A stretch of DNA of 64,000 bases from the NCBI RefSeq assembly GCF_017876155.1, contig NZ_JAGINP010000002.1, positions 186,001 through 250,000 of the forward strand. Reading direction: 5' to 3'. Origin of the DNA: Azospirillum rugosum. Its GTDB lineage: Bacteria > Pseudomonadota > Alphaproteobacteria > Azospirillales > Azospirillaceae. The translations under genes and the position numbers were made by a program. Of the stretch, positions 12,660 through 21,830 are shown piece after piece. Under the pieces are notes generated by a model that was given only the letters and a program-made list of their open reading frames with translations, searched no databases and was not told the origin of the DNA. How positions within the stretch are numbered: the first letter of the stretch is position 1; the number at the start of each line of letters is the position of its first letter.

Positions 12660-13450
12660 CGCTCCATCATGAGACGGAGGCGGCGCAATTGCGCCTGCCT
12701 CCGGGTTTTCGGCTCAAGGCCTTCGACTCCGTCGGCAGCACGAACGACGAGGCGAAGGCCTTTGCCCGTTCTGGGGCGCCCGAAGGCACCATCGTCTGGG
12801 CGAAGCGGCAGGAAGCGGGCCGGGGGCGTCGCGGGCGTGCCTGGACGTCGCCGGAGGGCAATCTCTACACCTCCACCATCCTGCGCCCAGGCCGGCCGGC
12901 CGCCGAGGCTGCGCAGATTTCGTTCGTCGCCGCCCTTGCGATCGCGGACACCGCGGATTCCGTGTTGCCGGAGTCGGCGGAGGTGCGGTGCAAGTGGCCG
13001 AACGACGTCCTGGTCAATGGGCGAAAGGTGTCCGGCATCCTTCTGGAATCCGAAGGGCAGCCGGCCGGCGGCCTCGCCTGGCTCGTCCTCGGAGTCGGCA
13101 TTAACCTGCGCCATTTCCCCGAATCGACGGAGTTCGCGGCAACCTCACTGAGCGCGGAGGGGGCGCCGACCATGGCGCCTTGGGCGTTGCTCGAACTCTA
13201 CGGCGCCGCCTTGGCGCGCTGGTACGGGGCCTGGAGCGATCACGGATTCAGCCCGATCCGCGACGCTTGGCTGCGCCGGGCCAAGGGTTTGGGGGAACCG
13301 ATCGTGGTGCGGCTTTCCGACCGGACGTTGACAGGAACCTTCGCCGATCTGGACAGGGACGGGGTTCTGTTGCTTGATCGTGATGACGGCGCGGGGCGGC
13401 AACGCATCGCGGCCGGGGACGTGTTCTTCCCTCCCGCGGTGGAGACCTGA
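12656..13450 (+). CDS. birA: Biotin--[acetyl-CoA-carboxylase] ligase
   Basis: This enzyme makes biotinyl-AMP and transfers biotin to the carrier lysine of biotin-dependent carboxylases. The 264-residue protein lacks the N-terminal DNA-binding domain of E. coli BirA, so it is a ligase only (group I). Visible motifs are STNDEAK at about 24-30, the biotinyl-AMP loop [12 protein letters not shown] at about 54-65, [17 protein letters not shown] and GVGINL, followed by the small SH3-like C-terminal domain. The start overlaps nuoN and the stop is one base before coaX. Confidence 0.94.
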   Translation: MTLHHETEAAQLRLPPGFRLKAFDSVGSTNDEAKAFARSGAPEGTIVWAKRQEAGRGRRGRAWTSPEGNLYTSTILRPGRPAAEAAQISFVAALAIADTADSVLPESAEVRCKWPNDVLVNGRKVSGILLESEGQPAGGLAWLVLGVGINLRHFPESTEFAATSLSAEGAPTMAPWALLELYGAALARWYGAWSDHGFSPIRDAWLRRAKGLGEPIVVRLSDRTLTGTFADLDRDGVLLLDRDDGAGRQRIAAGDVFFPPAVET

Positions 13451-13451
13451 C

Positions 13452-14225
13452 ATGCTGCTCGCCATTGATGCCGGCAACACCAACGTGGTGTTTGCGATCT
13501 ACGACGGCGACGAACAGCGCGGCATCTGGCGGACGGCCACCGACCAGAAGCGCACGGCCGACGAATACATGGTCTGGCTGACGCACCTCATGGCCCTGAA
13601 GGGGCTGCGCCCGGCGGACATTCAGCACGCCATCATCGCGAGCGTGGTTCCCGGCGCTACCTTCAACCTGAAGCGGCTGACCAAGGACCATTTCGGCTGC
13701 GAGCCGCTGGTCGTCGGCCAGCCCGGCGTCGACCTCGGGACCAAGGCGCTGGTCGACAAGCCGGAGGAGGTCGGGGCCGACCGCCTAGTTAACACCGTGG
13801 CCGCCGCTGCGACCTACAAGACGCCGCTGATCGTCATCGATTTCGGCACGGCGACGACCTTCGACGTGGTCGACCGGGACGGGAACTATCGCGGCGGCGT
13901 GATCGCGCCCGGGCTGAACCTGTCGCTGGAGGCGCTCCAGATGGCCGCGAGCAAGCTGCCGAGGGTCGAAATCCAGCAACCCGGCCACATCATCGGCAAG
14001 AACACCATCGAGTGCATGCAGTCGGGCATCTTCTGGGGCTATGTCGGCCTGATCGAAGGCTTGGTCTCGCGCATCCGCGCGGAGTACGGCGAGCCGATGA
14101 CCGTCGTTGCCACCGGCGGGCTGGGTGTGCTTTTCGCGAAGGCCACCCATGTAATCGAACACACCGACGGCGAACTGACGCTGCGCGGCCTCCTCCTGAT
14201 CCACAAGCGCAACACGGCCCAATGA
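13452..14225 (+). CDS. coaX: Type III pantothenate kinase
   Basis: CoaX phosphorylates pantothenate in the first committed step of coenzyme A synthesis and belongs to the ASKHA fold. The N-terminal phosphate motif DAGNTNVVFAIYDG spans about residues 6-19. IDFGTATTFDVVD and GGVIAPGLNLSLEAL mark the second half of the active site, and TGGLG is near the C-terminus. ATG 13452 yields 257 residues, typical of the family; an earlier in-frame start at 13374 would run into birA. The stop overlaps the RNase J start. Confidence 0.95.
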   Translation: MLLAIDAGNTNVVFAIYDGDEQRGIWRTATDQKRTADEYMVWLTHLMALKGLRPADIQHAIIASVVPGATFNLKRLTKDHFGCEPLVVGQPGVDLGTKALVDKPEEVGADRLVNTVAAAATYKTPLIVIDFGTATTFDVVDRDGNYRGGVIAPGLNLSLEALQMAASKLPRVEIQQPGHIIGKNTIECMQSGIFWGYVGLIEGLVSRIRAEYGEPMTVVATGGLGVLFAKATHVIEHTDGELTLRGLLLIHKRNTAQ

Positions 14226-15940
14226 CCCACACCGACCCCGCTCTGCCCGCCCTCACGGATGCGGGGGAGGGCGATCCGTTCGCTCCCGAGAACGACGCCC
14301 TGTATTTCCTGCCGCTGGGCGGATCGGGCGAAATCGGCATGAACCTCAACCTCTACGGCCATCGCGGCAAGTGGTTGATGGTCGATCTCGGGATCAGCTT
14401 CGCCGACGACACCATGCCGGGTCTGGACGTGATCATGCCGGACCCGGCCTTCATCGCGGAGCGCAAGGACGACCTGGTCGGCCTCGTGCTGACGCACGCG
14501 CACGAGGATCACCTCGGCGCCGTCCAGTACCTGTGGCCGGACCTCCGCTGCCCAGTCTATTGCACGCCCTTCACCGCCGCCGTGTTGCGGGCCAAGCTGC
14601 ACGAGCGCGGGCTGGCGACGACGGTTCCGATCCACGAGGTTCCGCTCGGCGGAACCATCGAGGTCGGTCCCTTCGCCGTCGAATATGTCGCGATGACCCA
14701 CTCGATCCCCGAGCCGAACGCGCTCGCCATCCGCACGGCGGCGGGCACGGTCCTGCACACCGGCGACTGGAAGCTCGATCCGGAGCCGCTCGTCGGGCGA
14801 ACCGCCGACGAGGCGCGGCTGCGCCAGATCGGCGACGACGGGGTTCTGGCCCTCATCGGCGACAGCACGAACGCGCTCGTTCCCGGCAGCTCCGGGTCGG
14901 AGGCCGGCGTTCGCACGGCGCTGACCGAGCTGATCGGCCAGCACCCGAACGTGCGCATCGCGGTGAGCTGCTTCGCCACCAACGTCGCGCGGCTGGAGAG
15001 CATCGCCCGCGCAGCCGCCGCTCACGGCCGCCACGTGGCGCTGGTCGGGCGGTCGCTCTGGCGCATCAACGAGGCGGCGCGGTCGAACGGCTATCTGGCC
15101 GACCTTCCGCCGTTCCTGACCGAGCACGACGCCGGCTATCTCCCGCGCGAGAAACTGGTGCTGATCTGCACCGGCAGCCAGGGGGAGCCTCGGTCGGCCC
15201 TGGCGCGCATCGCGTCGGACGATCATCCGCAGGTGTCGCTGCAGCAGGGCGACGTTGTGGTGTTCTCCTCGCGCGAGATCCCGGGAAACGAGCGCGCCAT
15301 CGGGCGGATGCAGAACCAGCTGGTTTCGCAGGGCATCCAGCTGATCACCGCCGACGACGCGCCGGTCCATGTGTCGGGCCACCCCGCGCAGGACGAGCTT
15401 GTGCGCATGTACCAGTGGGTCCGCCCGCGCGTCGCGGTGCCGGTCCACGGCGAACAGCGGCACCAGCAGGAGCACGCCCGGCTCGCGCTCGGCTGCCAGG
15501 TGCCCGAGTCGCTGATTCCCTCGAACGGCGATCTGATCCGGCTGGGCCCGGGCGGCCCCGCGCGGGTCGTCGCCCAGGTGCGGACCGGCCGTCGCGCGCT
15601 GGACGGAAAGCGCCTGGTGCCGCTCGACACCGGGCTGATGCGGGCCCGCCATCGGATGGTCCACAACGGCGCTGCCGTGGTCACGCTGGTGATGAACGGC
15701 AAGGGCGAGCTGATCACCGCGCCCCAGGTCGCGGTCATGGGGCTGATCGACGACGCGACCGACCGGGACCTGCTGCTGGACGTCGTTGACGCCGTGCGCG
15801 AGGCCGTGGCGGAGCTGCCGAAGGCGGCGCGGATGGACGATGAGCAGGTGCGCAACGCCGCGCGCATTTCGGTGCGACGCTCGTTCAACGCGACGCATGG
15901 CAAGAAGCCGGTAACGGACGTGCACCTGGTCCGTGTATAA
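14222..15940 (+). CDS. rnj: Ribonuclease J
   Basis: RNase J is a metallo-beta-lactamase/beta-CASP exo- and endoribonuclease that acts in mRNA turnover and 16S/23S rRNA maturation in alphaproteobacteria. The 572-residue protein has GGSGEIGMN near residue 33, the zinc motif THAHEDHLGA near 92-101, and the beta-CASP blocks including ICTGSQGEP and HVSGHPAQDEL. An RNase J C-terminal domain follows. I placed the start at ATG 14222, overlapping the coaX stop by four bases. The coaX-rnj pair is a common alphaproteobacterial arrangement. Confidence 0.95.
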   Translation: MTHTDPALPALTDAGEGDPFAPENDALYFLPLGGSGEIGMNLNLYGHRGKWLMVDLGISFADDTMPGLDVIMPDPAFIAERKDDLVGLVLTHAHEDHLGAVQYLWPDLRCPVYCTPFTAAVLRAKLHERGLATTVPIHEVPLGGTIEVGPFAVEYVAMTHSIPEPNALAIRTAAGTVLHTGDWKLDPEPLVGRTADEARLRQIGDDGVLALIGDSTNALVPGSSGSEAGVRTALTELIGQHPNVRIAVSCFATNVARLESIARAAAAHGRHVALVGRSLWRINEAARSNGYLADLPPFLTEHDAGYLPREKLVLICTGSQGEPRSALARIASDDHPQVSLQQGDVVVFSSREIPGNERAIGRMQNQLVSQGIQLITADDAPVHVSGHPAQDELVRMYQWVRPRVAVPVHGEQRHQQEHARLALGCQVPESLIPSNGDLIRLGPGGPARVVAQVRTGRRALDGKRLVPLDTGLMRARHRMVHNGAAVVTLVMNGKGELITAPQVAVMGLIDDATDRDLLLDVVDAVREAVAELPKAARMDDEQVRNAARISVRRSFNATHGKKPVTDVHLVRV

Positions 15941-15973
15941 GCGGTTCCGATTGTTCGTGCATTGGGGGGAACC

Positions 15974-16378
15974 ATGATCGGGAAGCTGAACCACGTCGCC
16001 ATCGTCGTGCCGGACCTGCCGGCGGCCACGGCGCTGTACCGGGACACGCTGGGCGCGGCCGTGTCGGAACCGGTGGACCTGCCGCCGCACGGCGTGACGG
16101 TCGTCTTCGTCACCCTGCCCAACACCAAGATCGAACTGCTGCACCCCTTCGGCGAGAAGTCGCCGATCGCCGGCTTCCTGGAAAAGAACCCATCGGGCGG
16201 CATCCACCACATCTGCTACGAGGTGGAGGACATCCTCGCGGCGCGCGACCGGCTGAAGGCGCAGGGCGCCCGCGTGCTGGGCGACGGCGAACCGAAGATC
16301 GGCGCGCACGACAAGCCGGTGCTGTTCCTCCACCCGAAGGACTTCGTCGGGACGCTGGTCGAGCTGGAACAGGCGTAA
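15974..16378 (+). CDS. mce: Methylmalonyl-CoA epimerase
   Basis: This vicinal-oxygen-chelate enzyme interconverts the R and S forms of methylmalonyl-CoA in propionyl-CoA metabolism. The 134-residue protein shows the metal ligands expected of the family: His in NHVAIVVPDL near residue 6, His in GGIHHICYEVED, and a C-terminal Glu in LVELEQA. The start is ATG 15974, after a GGGGGGAA ribosome-binding sequence; the in-frame TTG 12 bases upstream is less likely. Location downstream of rnj is a conserved alphaproteobacterial context. Confidence 0.92.
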   Translation: MIGKLNHVAIVVPDLPAATALYRDTLGAAVSEPVDLPPHGVTVVFVTLPNTKIELLHPFGEKSPIAGFLEKNPSGGIHHICYEVEDILAARDRLKAQGARVLGDGEPKIGAHDKPVLFLHPKDFVGTLVELEQA

Positions 16379-16396
16379 ACACCGGGGGAGGGTGCG

Positions 16397-16645
16397 ATGG
16401 GCTGGGTGACCGGGGTTTCGGTCTATGTGGTCGTCTGGTGGGTGGTGCTGTTCGCGGTCCTGCCCTGGGGTGTCCGCACGCCGGAGGCCCCGGAACCCGG
16501 CATGGCCGACAGCGCGCCGGTGCGCCCGCGCATCCTCCTGAAATTCGCGGTGACGTCGCTGGTCGCCGGGATCGTCTGGCTCGGCATCTACGGGCTCGTC
16601 GTGTCCGACCTGATTTCCTTCCGCGAAATGGCGAAGTCGCTGTAA
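16397..16645 (+). CDS. DUF1467 family two-helix membrane protein
   Basis: An 82-residue protein with two hydrophobic helices (about 5-24 and 49-70) joined by a Pro/Glu-rich loop. The WWVVLFAVLPWGVRTP stretch is characteristic of DUF1467, a family of unknown function often found beside mce and proS in alphaproteobacteria. A GGGGGAGGG ribosome-binding sequence precedes ATG 16397. No catalytic residues are evident. Confidence 0.9.
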   Translation: MGWVTGVSVYVVVWWVVLFAVLPWGVRTPEAPEPGMADSAPVRPRILLKFAVTSLVAGIVWLGIYGLVVSDLISFREMAKSL

Positions 16646-16663
16646 GCCCTGGGAGCGAGGCTC

Positions 16664-17263
16664 GTGAGCTTGACCTATTGCGAGGCCGCGCCCGGCCACC
16701 CGACGCACGCGCCCTACCACGACGACGAGTATGGGTTTCCCAGCGGCGACGACCGCATCCTGTTCGAAAGGCTCGTGCTGGAGATCAACCAGGCCGGACT
16801 GTCCTGGCTGACCATCCTGAAGAAGCGCGACGCCTTCCGCATGGCCTTCGACGGCTTCGATGTCGATCGGGTGGCCGCCTACACCGACGACGACCGCGCG
16901 CGCTTGATGGCCGACGCCGGCATCATCCGCAACCGCCTGAAGATCGACGCCGTCATCGAGAACGCGCGCCGCATCGTCGCGTTGCGCGCGGACCATGGAT
17001 CCTTCGATGGCTGGCTGCGCGCCCACCACCCGCTGTGCAAGGCGGAGTGGATCAAGCTGTTCAAGCGCACCTTCCGTTTCACCGGTGGGGAGATCGTCGG
17101 CGAATTCCTGATGAGCCTCGGCTACCTGCCCGGGGCGCACCACCCCGGCTGTCCGGTCTGGACCCGAGTCGCGGCCCTGGATCCTCCCTGGATGGCTGCG
17201 GTGCGCCAGGGCTTCGCAGGTTACGATGCCCATTCTTTGAGCAATTCGCTGCCTTCGCCGTAA
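16664..17263 (+). CDS. tag: DNA-3-methyladenine glycosylase I
   Basis: Tag removes 3-methyladenine from alkylated DNA in base excision repair. The 199-residue protein matches the family from end to end: YHDDEYGFPSGDD near residues 18-30, the signature NQAGLSWLTILKKRDAFR near 43-60, and IIRNRLKIDAVI. Candidate zinc ligands are C6 near the N-terminus and the His and Cys of HHPGCPVW near the C-terminus. Translation appears to begin at GTG 16664 after GGGAGCGAGG. It is not usually part of the mce-DUF1467-proS cluster, so it is probably a local insertion. Confidence 0.93.
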   Translation: MSLTYCEAAPGHPTHAPYHDDEYGFPSGDDRILFERLVLEINQAGLSWLTILKKRDAFRMAFDGFDVDRVAAYTDDDRARLMADAGIIRNRLKIDAVIENARRIVALRADHGSFDGWLRAHHPLCKAEWIKLFKRTFRFTGGEIVGEFLMSLGYLPGAHHPGCPVWTRVAALDPPWMAAVRQGFAGYDAHSLSNSLPSP

Positions 17264-17369
17264 TCAAGTGCCAAAGACTTGTGCGAAATGACGGAATTAT
17301 TGCACGGAGACTTTGATTACCTCGCAATCCGTCTTGTCAGGCCGGAAAGACAGGTTCACTCTACTTAGC

Positions 17370-17462
17370 GTGATGAGAGGGTTGCTTCCCTCTTTTCCGA
17401 CGCCTGGTGGCGATTCCTCCCTAACCTCGGGCCGCGCCGCGTTCGCCGCGCGGTCCTTTTTT
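17370..17462 (+). ncRNA. Candidate small regulatory RNA with anti-Shine-Dalgarno motif
   Basis: The 426-base gap between tag and the next gene holds a compact structured segment. In order it shows a hairpin AGAGGG/CCCTCT (17376-17393), a short hairpin CGCC/GGCG (17401-17412), an unpaired stretch containing CCTCCC (17416-17421), and a GC-rich terminator with a six-T tail (17429-17462). TTGTCA at 17334-17339 could be a -35 box, but the matching -10 is poor. This three-hairpin layout with an exposed CCUCC is like alphaproteobacterial riboregulators such as the alpha-r8 (MmgR) family. The family link is from memory of the layout, and the 5' end is a guess. Confidence 0.5.
17429..17462 (+). terminator. 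Rho-independent terminator of the candidate sRNA
   Basis: Arms GGGCCGCGC (17429-17437) and GCGCGGTCC (17448-17456) pair over 9 bp with one G-U, around a 10-base loop, followed by TTTTTT (17457-17462). No coding sequence ends near it, since tag stops 166 bases earlier, which supports a separate short transcript. Confidence 0.8.
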
Positions 17463-17689
17463 ATGCGCGATCGGCGGGACCGGTGCGATCGGCCGTTTCG
17501 GTCGTGCCCCCGGCCATCTTTCGTCCCCGGTAGAGAATGAGTTAACGCTTCGCGGGGTAATGTTGTACCAAATTCCGGTGGCCGCCCCAGGCGTTTGCCC
17601 GTGGCGCGCCGGTCCTATCGGAGATCCAGGCTTGGCGGCGTCCGAAGGATTCGGGCTTCCGAAGCGAGTGAAGTGGTGTCGAGGCATCG
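17463..17689. other. Non-coding spacer upstream of an uncharacterised gene
   Basis: This 227-base remainder of the tag-to-17690 gap contains no convincing gene. GTGCGATCGGC-like words occur twice near its start (17463-17495). It should include the promoter of the gene at 17690, but I could not find a clear -35/-10 pair. Confidence 0.4.
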
Positions 17690-18583
17690 ATGGCCGCCAA
17701 TGACAGCGATAAGGTCGAACAGTTCGCGGCCGTCTTGTTGACCGAGATGCTGGAGCGCACTCGGAAGAACATGGAGCTTCTGTCGCCCGAGGAGCAGCCG
17801 AGTTCCAGGCTTCCCTTCGCGCTGACTCCCAGCTTCCGCGAACTCTATGCGGAACTGGTGCGGGTCGGCATCTTTCCCGTGGTGATCAGCCGCCGTCCGG
17901 TGCGTGCCATCGTCGGCGACGTGGACTGGCGGAGGGAAGGGCGCGAGTATCTGCTGACCGTGCTCGACGACCGGTCCAACGCCGTCTTCACCGCGTGGGA
18001 CTACGCGTGGGACGCGCTGTGGGACGAGCGCAAGGTCAGCGCGGAGGCCGCGCATGCGGCGCAGGCGGGGAAGGAGAAGAAGGGCTTCTTCGCAAACCTG
18101 TTCGGCCGCCGCAATGCGGCTAAGCCCGAAGCCAGGACGGTGGACGAGGACCATCACGGCGACGTCATGGCCGGTCTTCACACCATGCTGACCGAACTGG
18201 CGGACCGCCGCGGTTATCTGCCGCTGTTCCACGACGACGTGAAGGTGCTGAAGGGCCTGATCCGCGTCAAGCCGGCGCGGTTGCTCAAGGCCTGGAAGGA
18301 GATCACCCAGTACCACCAGCAGGAATTCTACATGACCGGCCAGGACCAGGCGAAGCCGGGGGTGACCTCCGACTGCCTGCAGAAATGGCACTACAACCTG
18401 CCGGACCGGATCGGGGAGTTCCTGGTGCTGAAGGCGGCGGTGGACCTGGAATTCGTGAACAAGCCCTTCATCGCGAAGTACATCCGCCAGTCCGCGCGCA
18501 CCCAGGAAGAGGCGGAGAAGGGCATGCCCTACCTCACCATCTACAACAGGACCATGCCCCACGCCTCGGCCACGCAGTCCTGA
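17690..18583 (+). CDS. Conserved-looking cytoplasmic protein of unknown function
   Basis: A 297-residue protein that I do not recognise. There is no signal peptide or membrane helix. An N-terminal region (1-115) mixes helices and a beta-rich stretch around VVISRRPVRAIVGDVDW. A Lys/Ala/Gly-rich linker follows near 125-150, then a helical C-terminal half with many aromatic residues. Codon use looks like that of neighbouring core genes, so recent transfer is unlikely. A second unknown gene follows nine bases later and may be co-transcribed. No function can be assigned. Confidence 0.8.
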   Translation: MAANDSDKVEQFAAVLLTEMLERTRKNMELLSPEEQPSSRLPFALTPSFRELYAELVRVGIFPVVISRRPVRAIVGDVDWRREGREYLLTVLDDRSNAVFTAWDYAWDALWDERKVSAEAAHAAQAGKEKKGFFANLFGRRNAAKPEARTVDEDHHGDVMAGLHTMLTELADRRGYLPLFHDDVKVLKGLIRVKPARLLKAWKEITQYHQQEFYMTGQDQAKPGVTSDCLQKWHYNLPDRIGEFLVLKAAVDLEFVNKPFIAKYIRQSARTQEEAEKGMPYLTIYNRTMPHASATQS

Positions 18584-18591
18584 GGCTGTCC

Positions 18592-19014
18592 ATGCGCGTC
18601 GCCACCGCCGTTGCCGCCGCCGCTTGCCCGCTGGTCTTGCTCACCGGCCTGTCCGGGGCCGCGGTGGCCCAGCCCGTCGACCTTTCCGTCTGCCAATACC
18701 TGACGGCGCATCGGCCGGCGCCGGACGTGGAGTACACCCCCGGCGTGGACGTCAAGGGGCGGCCCGTCGCGCCCGCCGATCTGCCGGGCTCCGCCGGGAC
18801 CGCGCCGGCGGCGGAGCGGTTCGACTTTCCGGTGACCATCGACTTCCTGCGACGCTCCGGCGTCCGGATGCCGCCCGGGGCGGCGGCGAGGGTGCCGGGA
18901 ACGGGGGAGATCGGCGTGCTGACGCTCTACGGCAATCGCCTGTACTTCAACGGCCAGCCGCTCGGCGGTCCGACGGAGGCCGAACTCTACGCCTATTGCC
19001 GCACGGTGAAGTGA
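18592..19014 (+). CDS. Secreted protein of unknown function
   Basis: A 140-residue protein with a clear N-terminal signal peptide (about 1-25, cleavage likely after AVAQ or AAVA). The mature part is about 115 residues and contains two cysteines, one in SVCQYL and one in AYCRTVK at the C-terminus, which could form a disulfide in the periplasm. I chose ATG 18592 because longer in-frame starts run back into the previous gene and lose the signal peptide. I do not recognise the family. Confidence 0.75.
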   Translation: MRVATAVAAAACPLVLLTGLSGAAVAQPVDLSVCQYLTAHRPAPDVEYTPGVDVKGRPVAPADLPGSAGTAPAAERFDFPVTIDFLRRSGVRMPPGAAARVPGTGEIGVLTLYGNRLYFNGQPLGGPTEAELYAYCRTVK

Positions 19015-19137
19015 CGCGCTGCCGCCCGTCCGGCGCCGTGACGATGGACTTTCCCGCCCGTCCTTCCTAAAGTCCCTGTCCCTAATGGCGGCCCCGCGAC
19101 CGGCGGGTCCGGACACACCGAGACCGAGAGCAAAGCC

Positions 19138-20451
19138 ATGCGGCTGTCCACCTTCTTCATGCCGACCCTTAAGGAGACCCCGACCGAGGCGCAGATCGTC
19201 TCGCACCGCCTGATGCTGCGCGCGGGGATGATCCGGCAGACCAGCGCCGGCATCTACGCCTGGCTGCCACTGGGCCACCGGGTGCTGAAGAAGATCGAGC
19301 AGATCGTGCGGGAGGAGCAGGACGCCGCCGGCGCGCAGGAACTGCTGATGCCGACGATCCAGTCGGCGGAGCTGTGGAAGGAAAGCGGCCGCTACGACGA
19401 CTACGGCAAGGAGATGCTGCGCATCACCGACCGTCACGAGCGCGAGATGCTGTTCGGCCCCACGAACGAGGAGATGATCACCGACATCTTCCGCGCCTTC
19501 GTGCGGAGCTACCGCCAGCTGCCGCTGAACCTCTACCACATCCAGTGGAAGTTCCGGGACGAGATCCGGCCCCGCTTCGGCGTGATGCGCGGGCGCGAGT
19601 TCCTGATGAAGGACGCCTATTCCTTCGACATCGATCCGGCCAGCGCCAAGCGCGCCTACCAGAAGATGTTCCTGGCCTACCTGCGCACCTTCGCCCGCAT
19701 GGGCCTGAAGGCCATCCCGATGCGCGCCGACACCGGCCCCATCGGCGGCGACCTCAGCCACGAGTTCATCATCCTGGCCGAGACGGGCGAGAGCGGCGTC
19801 TTCTGCCACAAGGACTGGCTGAACCTGGACGTGCTGCAGAACGCCCCGGGCTTCGACGAGGACCTGCAGCCCTTCTTCGACCAGTACACCTCGATCTACG
19901 CGGCGACCGACGAGAAGCACGAGCCCGGCAGCTGCCCAGTGCCGGAGAGCGACCTCGTGTCGGCCCGCGGCATCGAGGTCGGGCACATCTTCTACTTCGG
20001 CACCAAATACTCCAAGCCGATGAACGCCGTCGTCGCCGGCCCGAACGGCGAGCCGGTGCCGGTCGAGATGGGCTCCTACGGCATCGGCGTGTCGCGCCTG
20101 ATGGGCGCCATCATCGAGGCCAGCCACGACGATAACGGCATCATCTGGCCCGACTCGGTGGCCCCCTTCAACGTCGGTCTCGTCAACCTGAAGGTCGGCG
20201 ACGCCGAGACCGACCGCGTCTGCCAGGAACTGTACTTCAAGCTGCGCGCCAACGGCCTCGACGTGCTCTACGACGACCGCGACGAGCGGCCGGGCGTCAA
20301 GTTCGCCGACATGGACCTGATCGGCGTGCCGTGGCAGCTCGTCGTCGGCCCGCGCGGCCTGAAGAGCGGCGTGGTCGAGCTGAAGCGCCGCGCCACCGGC
20401 GAGAAGCAGGAGCTGTCGGTCGAGAGCGCGCTGGAAAAGCTGACGAAGTAA
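19138..20451 (+). CDS. proS: Prolyl-tRNA synthetase (short, editing-domain-less form)
   Basis: ProS charges tRNA-Pro with proline. It is a class II synthetase; motif 2 is visible in [21 protein letters not shown] and motif 3 in [13 protein letters not shown]. At 437 residues it lacks the roughly 180-residue editing insertion found between motifs 2 and 3 in E. coli ProS; only a short linker occupies that position. This compact type is normal in alphaproteobacteria. A C-terminal anticodon-binding domain covers about 335-437. Confidence 0.97.
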   Translation: MRLSTFFMPTLKETPTEAQIVSHRLMLRAGMIRQTSAGIYAWLPLGHRVLKKIEQIVREEQDAAGAQELLMPTIQSAELWKESGRYDDYGKEMLRITDRHEREMLFGPTNEEMITDIFRAFVRSYRQLPLNLYHIQWKFRDEIRPRFGVMRGREFLMKDAYSFDIDPASAKRAYQKMFLAYLRTFARMGLKAIPMRADTGPIGGDLSHEFIILAETGESGVFCHKDWLNLDVLQNAPGFDEDLQPFFDQYTSIYAATDEKHEPGSCPVPESDLVSARGIEVGHIFYFGTKYSKPMNAVVAGPNGEPVPVEMGSYGIGVSRLMGAIIEASHDDNGIIWPDSVAPFNVGLVNLKVGDAETDRVCQELYFKLRANGLDVLYDDRDERPGVKFADMDLIGVPWQLVVGPRGLKSGVVELKRRATGEKQELSVESALEKLTK

Positions 20452-20467
20452 GCCGGCCGCGCAGGGC

Positions 20468-20494
20468 AGGGCGCCTTCGCAGCGTGCCCTTTTC
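20468..20494 (+). terminator. Probable rho-independent terminator after proS
   Basis: AGGGCGC (20468-20474) pairs with GTGCCCT (20484-20490) over 7 bp including one G-U, followed by a four-T run. The stem is short and the T-tract modest, so termination may be partial before lolC. Confidence 0.5.
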
Positions 20495-20582
20495 CTGCCA
20501 CGGTTAAGTCCTTATGTTGCGGGGCGGCGGGCGACGGCTCGCCGCCTTTCCTTTTGCTGGGCGTCACGGCCCGAGGACACGC

Positions 20583-21830
20583 ATGATCTTCTCCGCCTTC
20601 GAACGCATGGTCGCGATGCGCTATCTGCGGGCGCGCCGCCAGGAAGGGTTCATCTCGGTCATCGCCGGATTCTCGCTGCTGGGCATCGCGCTCGGCGTGG
20701 CGACGCTGATCATCGTCATGTCGGTGATGAACGGATTCCGGGCGGAGCTGCTGGGCCGCGTGCTGGGCCTGAACGGGCACCTCAACGTCTACAACGTGCG
20801 CGGCGGGCCGCTGCCGGACTACGACCCGCTGACGCAACGGCTGCGCAGCCTGCCGGGCGTGACCAACGTGACGCCGACGGTGGAGGGCCAGGCGCTCGTC
20901 TCCGTGCGCGGGGTGGCGTCGGGGGCGGTGGTGCGCGGCGTGCCGCCGGAGGATTTCCGCGTGCGCCCGACGCTGGCCCGCAACATCGTGCGCGGCACCG
21001 TGGACGCCTTCGGGGAGGACAACATCGCCATCGGCGCGCGCATGGCGCAGCGGCTCGGCCTGTCGGTCGGCGACCAGATGACGCTGATCGCGCCGCAGGG
21101 CAACGTCACCGCCTTCGGCACCGTGCCGCGCATGCGCGCCTTCACCATCGGCGCCATCTTCGACGTGGGCATGTTCGAATACGACAACAGCTTCATTTTC
21201 CTGCCCCTGCCGGAAGCGCAGACCTTCTTCCGAACCGGGGAGGCGGTCACGTCGCTGGAGGTGTTCGTCAGCGACCCGACCCAGATCCGCGCGGCCCGCG
21301 ACGCCATCCAGGCGGCGGTCGCCGGCGTCGGGCGCGTGGTGGACTGGCAGCAGTCGAACGCCAGCTTCTTCACGGCGCTCCAGGTCGAACGGAACGTGAT
21401 GTTCCTGATCCTGTCGCTGATCATCATGGTCGCGGCCTTCAACATCATCTCCAGCCTGATCATGCTGGTGAAGGACAAGGGGCGGGACATCGCGATCCTG
21501 CGCACCATGGGCGCCACGCGCGGCATGATCATGCGCATCTTCTTCCTGTCCGGCGCCTCGGTCGGCGTCACGGGCACGGTGCTGGGGCTGATCCTCGGCG
21601 TCTCCTTCGCGCTGAACATCGAAACCATCCGGCAGGCCATCCAGGGCCTGACCGGCACCAACCTGTTCAACGCCGAGATCTACTTCCTCTCGCAGCTGCC
21701 GGCGAAAATCGACTGGAGCGAGGTCATTCAGGTGGCGGTTATGGCGCTGGGCCTGTCCTTCGCGGCGACGGTCTACCCGTCCTGGCGCGCCGCGCGCCTC
21801 GATCCGGTGGAGGCCCTGCGCTATGAGTGA
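20583..21830 (+). CDS. lolC: Lipoprotein-releasing system transmembrane protein LolC/LolE family
   Basis: This is the permease of the LolCDE ABC system that extracts outer-membrane lipoproteins from the inner membrane. The 415-residue protein has one N-terminal transmembrane helix (about 25-47), a large periplasmic domain (about 50-265), and three C-terminal helices, the MacB/FtsX topology. [22 protein letters not shown] near the N-terminus is the family signature. Start ATG 20583 was preferred to 20514, whose extra residues look non-coding. Alphaproteobacteria usually have one LolC/E-type permease acting as a homodimer, and lolD follows with an 8-base overlap. Confidence 0.95.
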   Translation: MIFSAFERMVAMRYLRARRQEGFISVIAGFSLLGIALGVATLIIVMSVMNGFRAELLGRVLGLNGHLNVYNVRGGPLPDYDPLTQRLRSLPGVTNVTPTVEGQALVSVRGVASGAVVRGVPPEDFRVRPTLARNIVRGTVDAFGEDNIAIGARMAQRLGLSVGDQMTLIAPQGNVTAFGTVPRMRAFTIGAIFDVGMFEYDNSFIFLPLPEAQTFFRTGEAVTSLEVFVSDPTQIRAARDAIQAAVAGVGRVVDWQQSNASFFTALQVERNVMFLILSLIIMVAAFNIISSLIMLVKDKGRDIAILRTMGATRGMIMRIFFLSGASVGVTGTVLGLILGVSFALNIETIRQAIQGLTGTNLFNAEIYFLSQLPAKIDWSEVIQVAVMALGLSFAATVYPSWRAARLDPVEALRYE

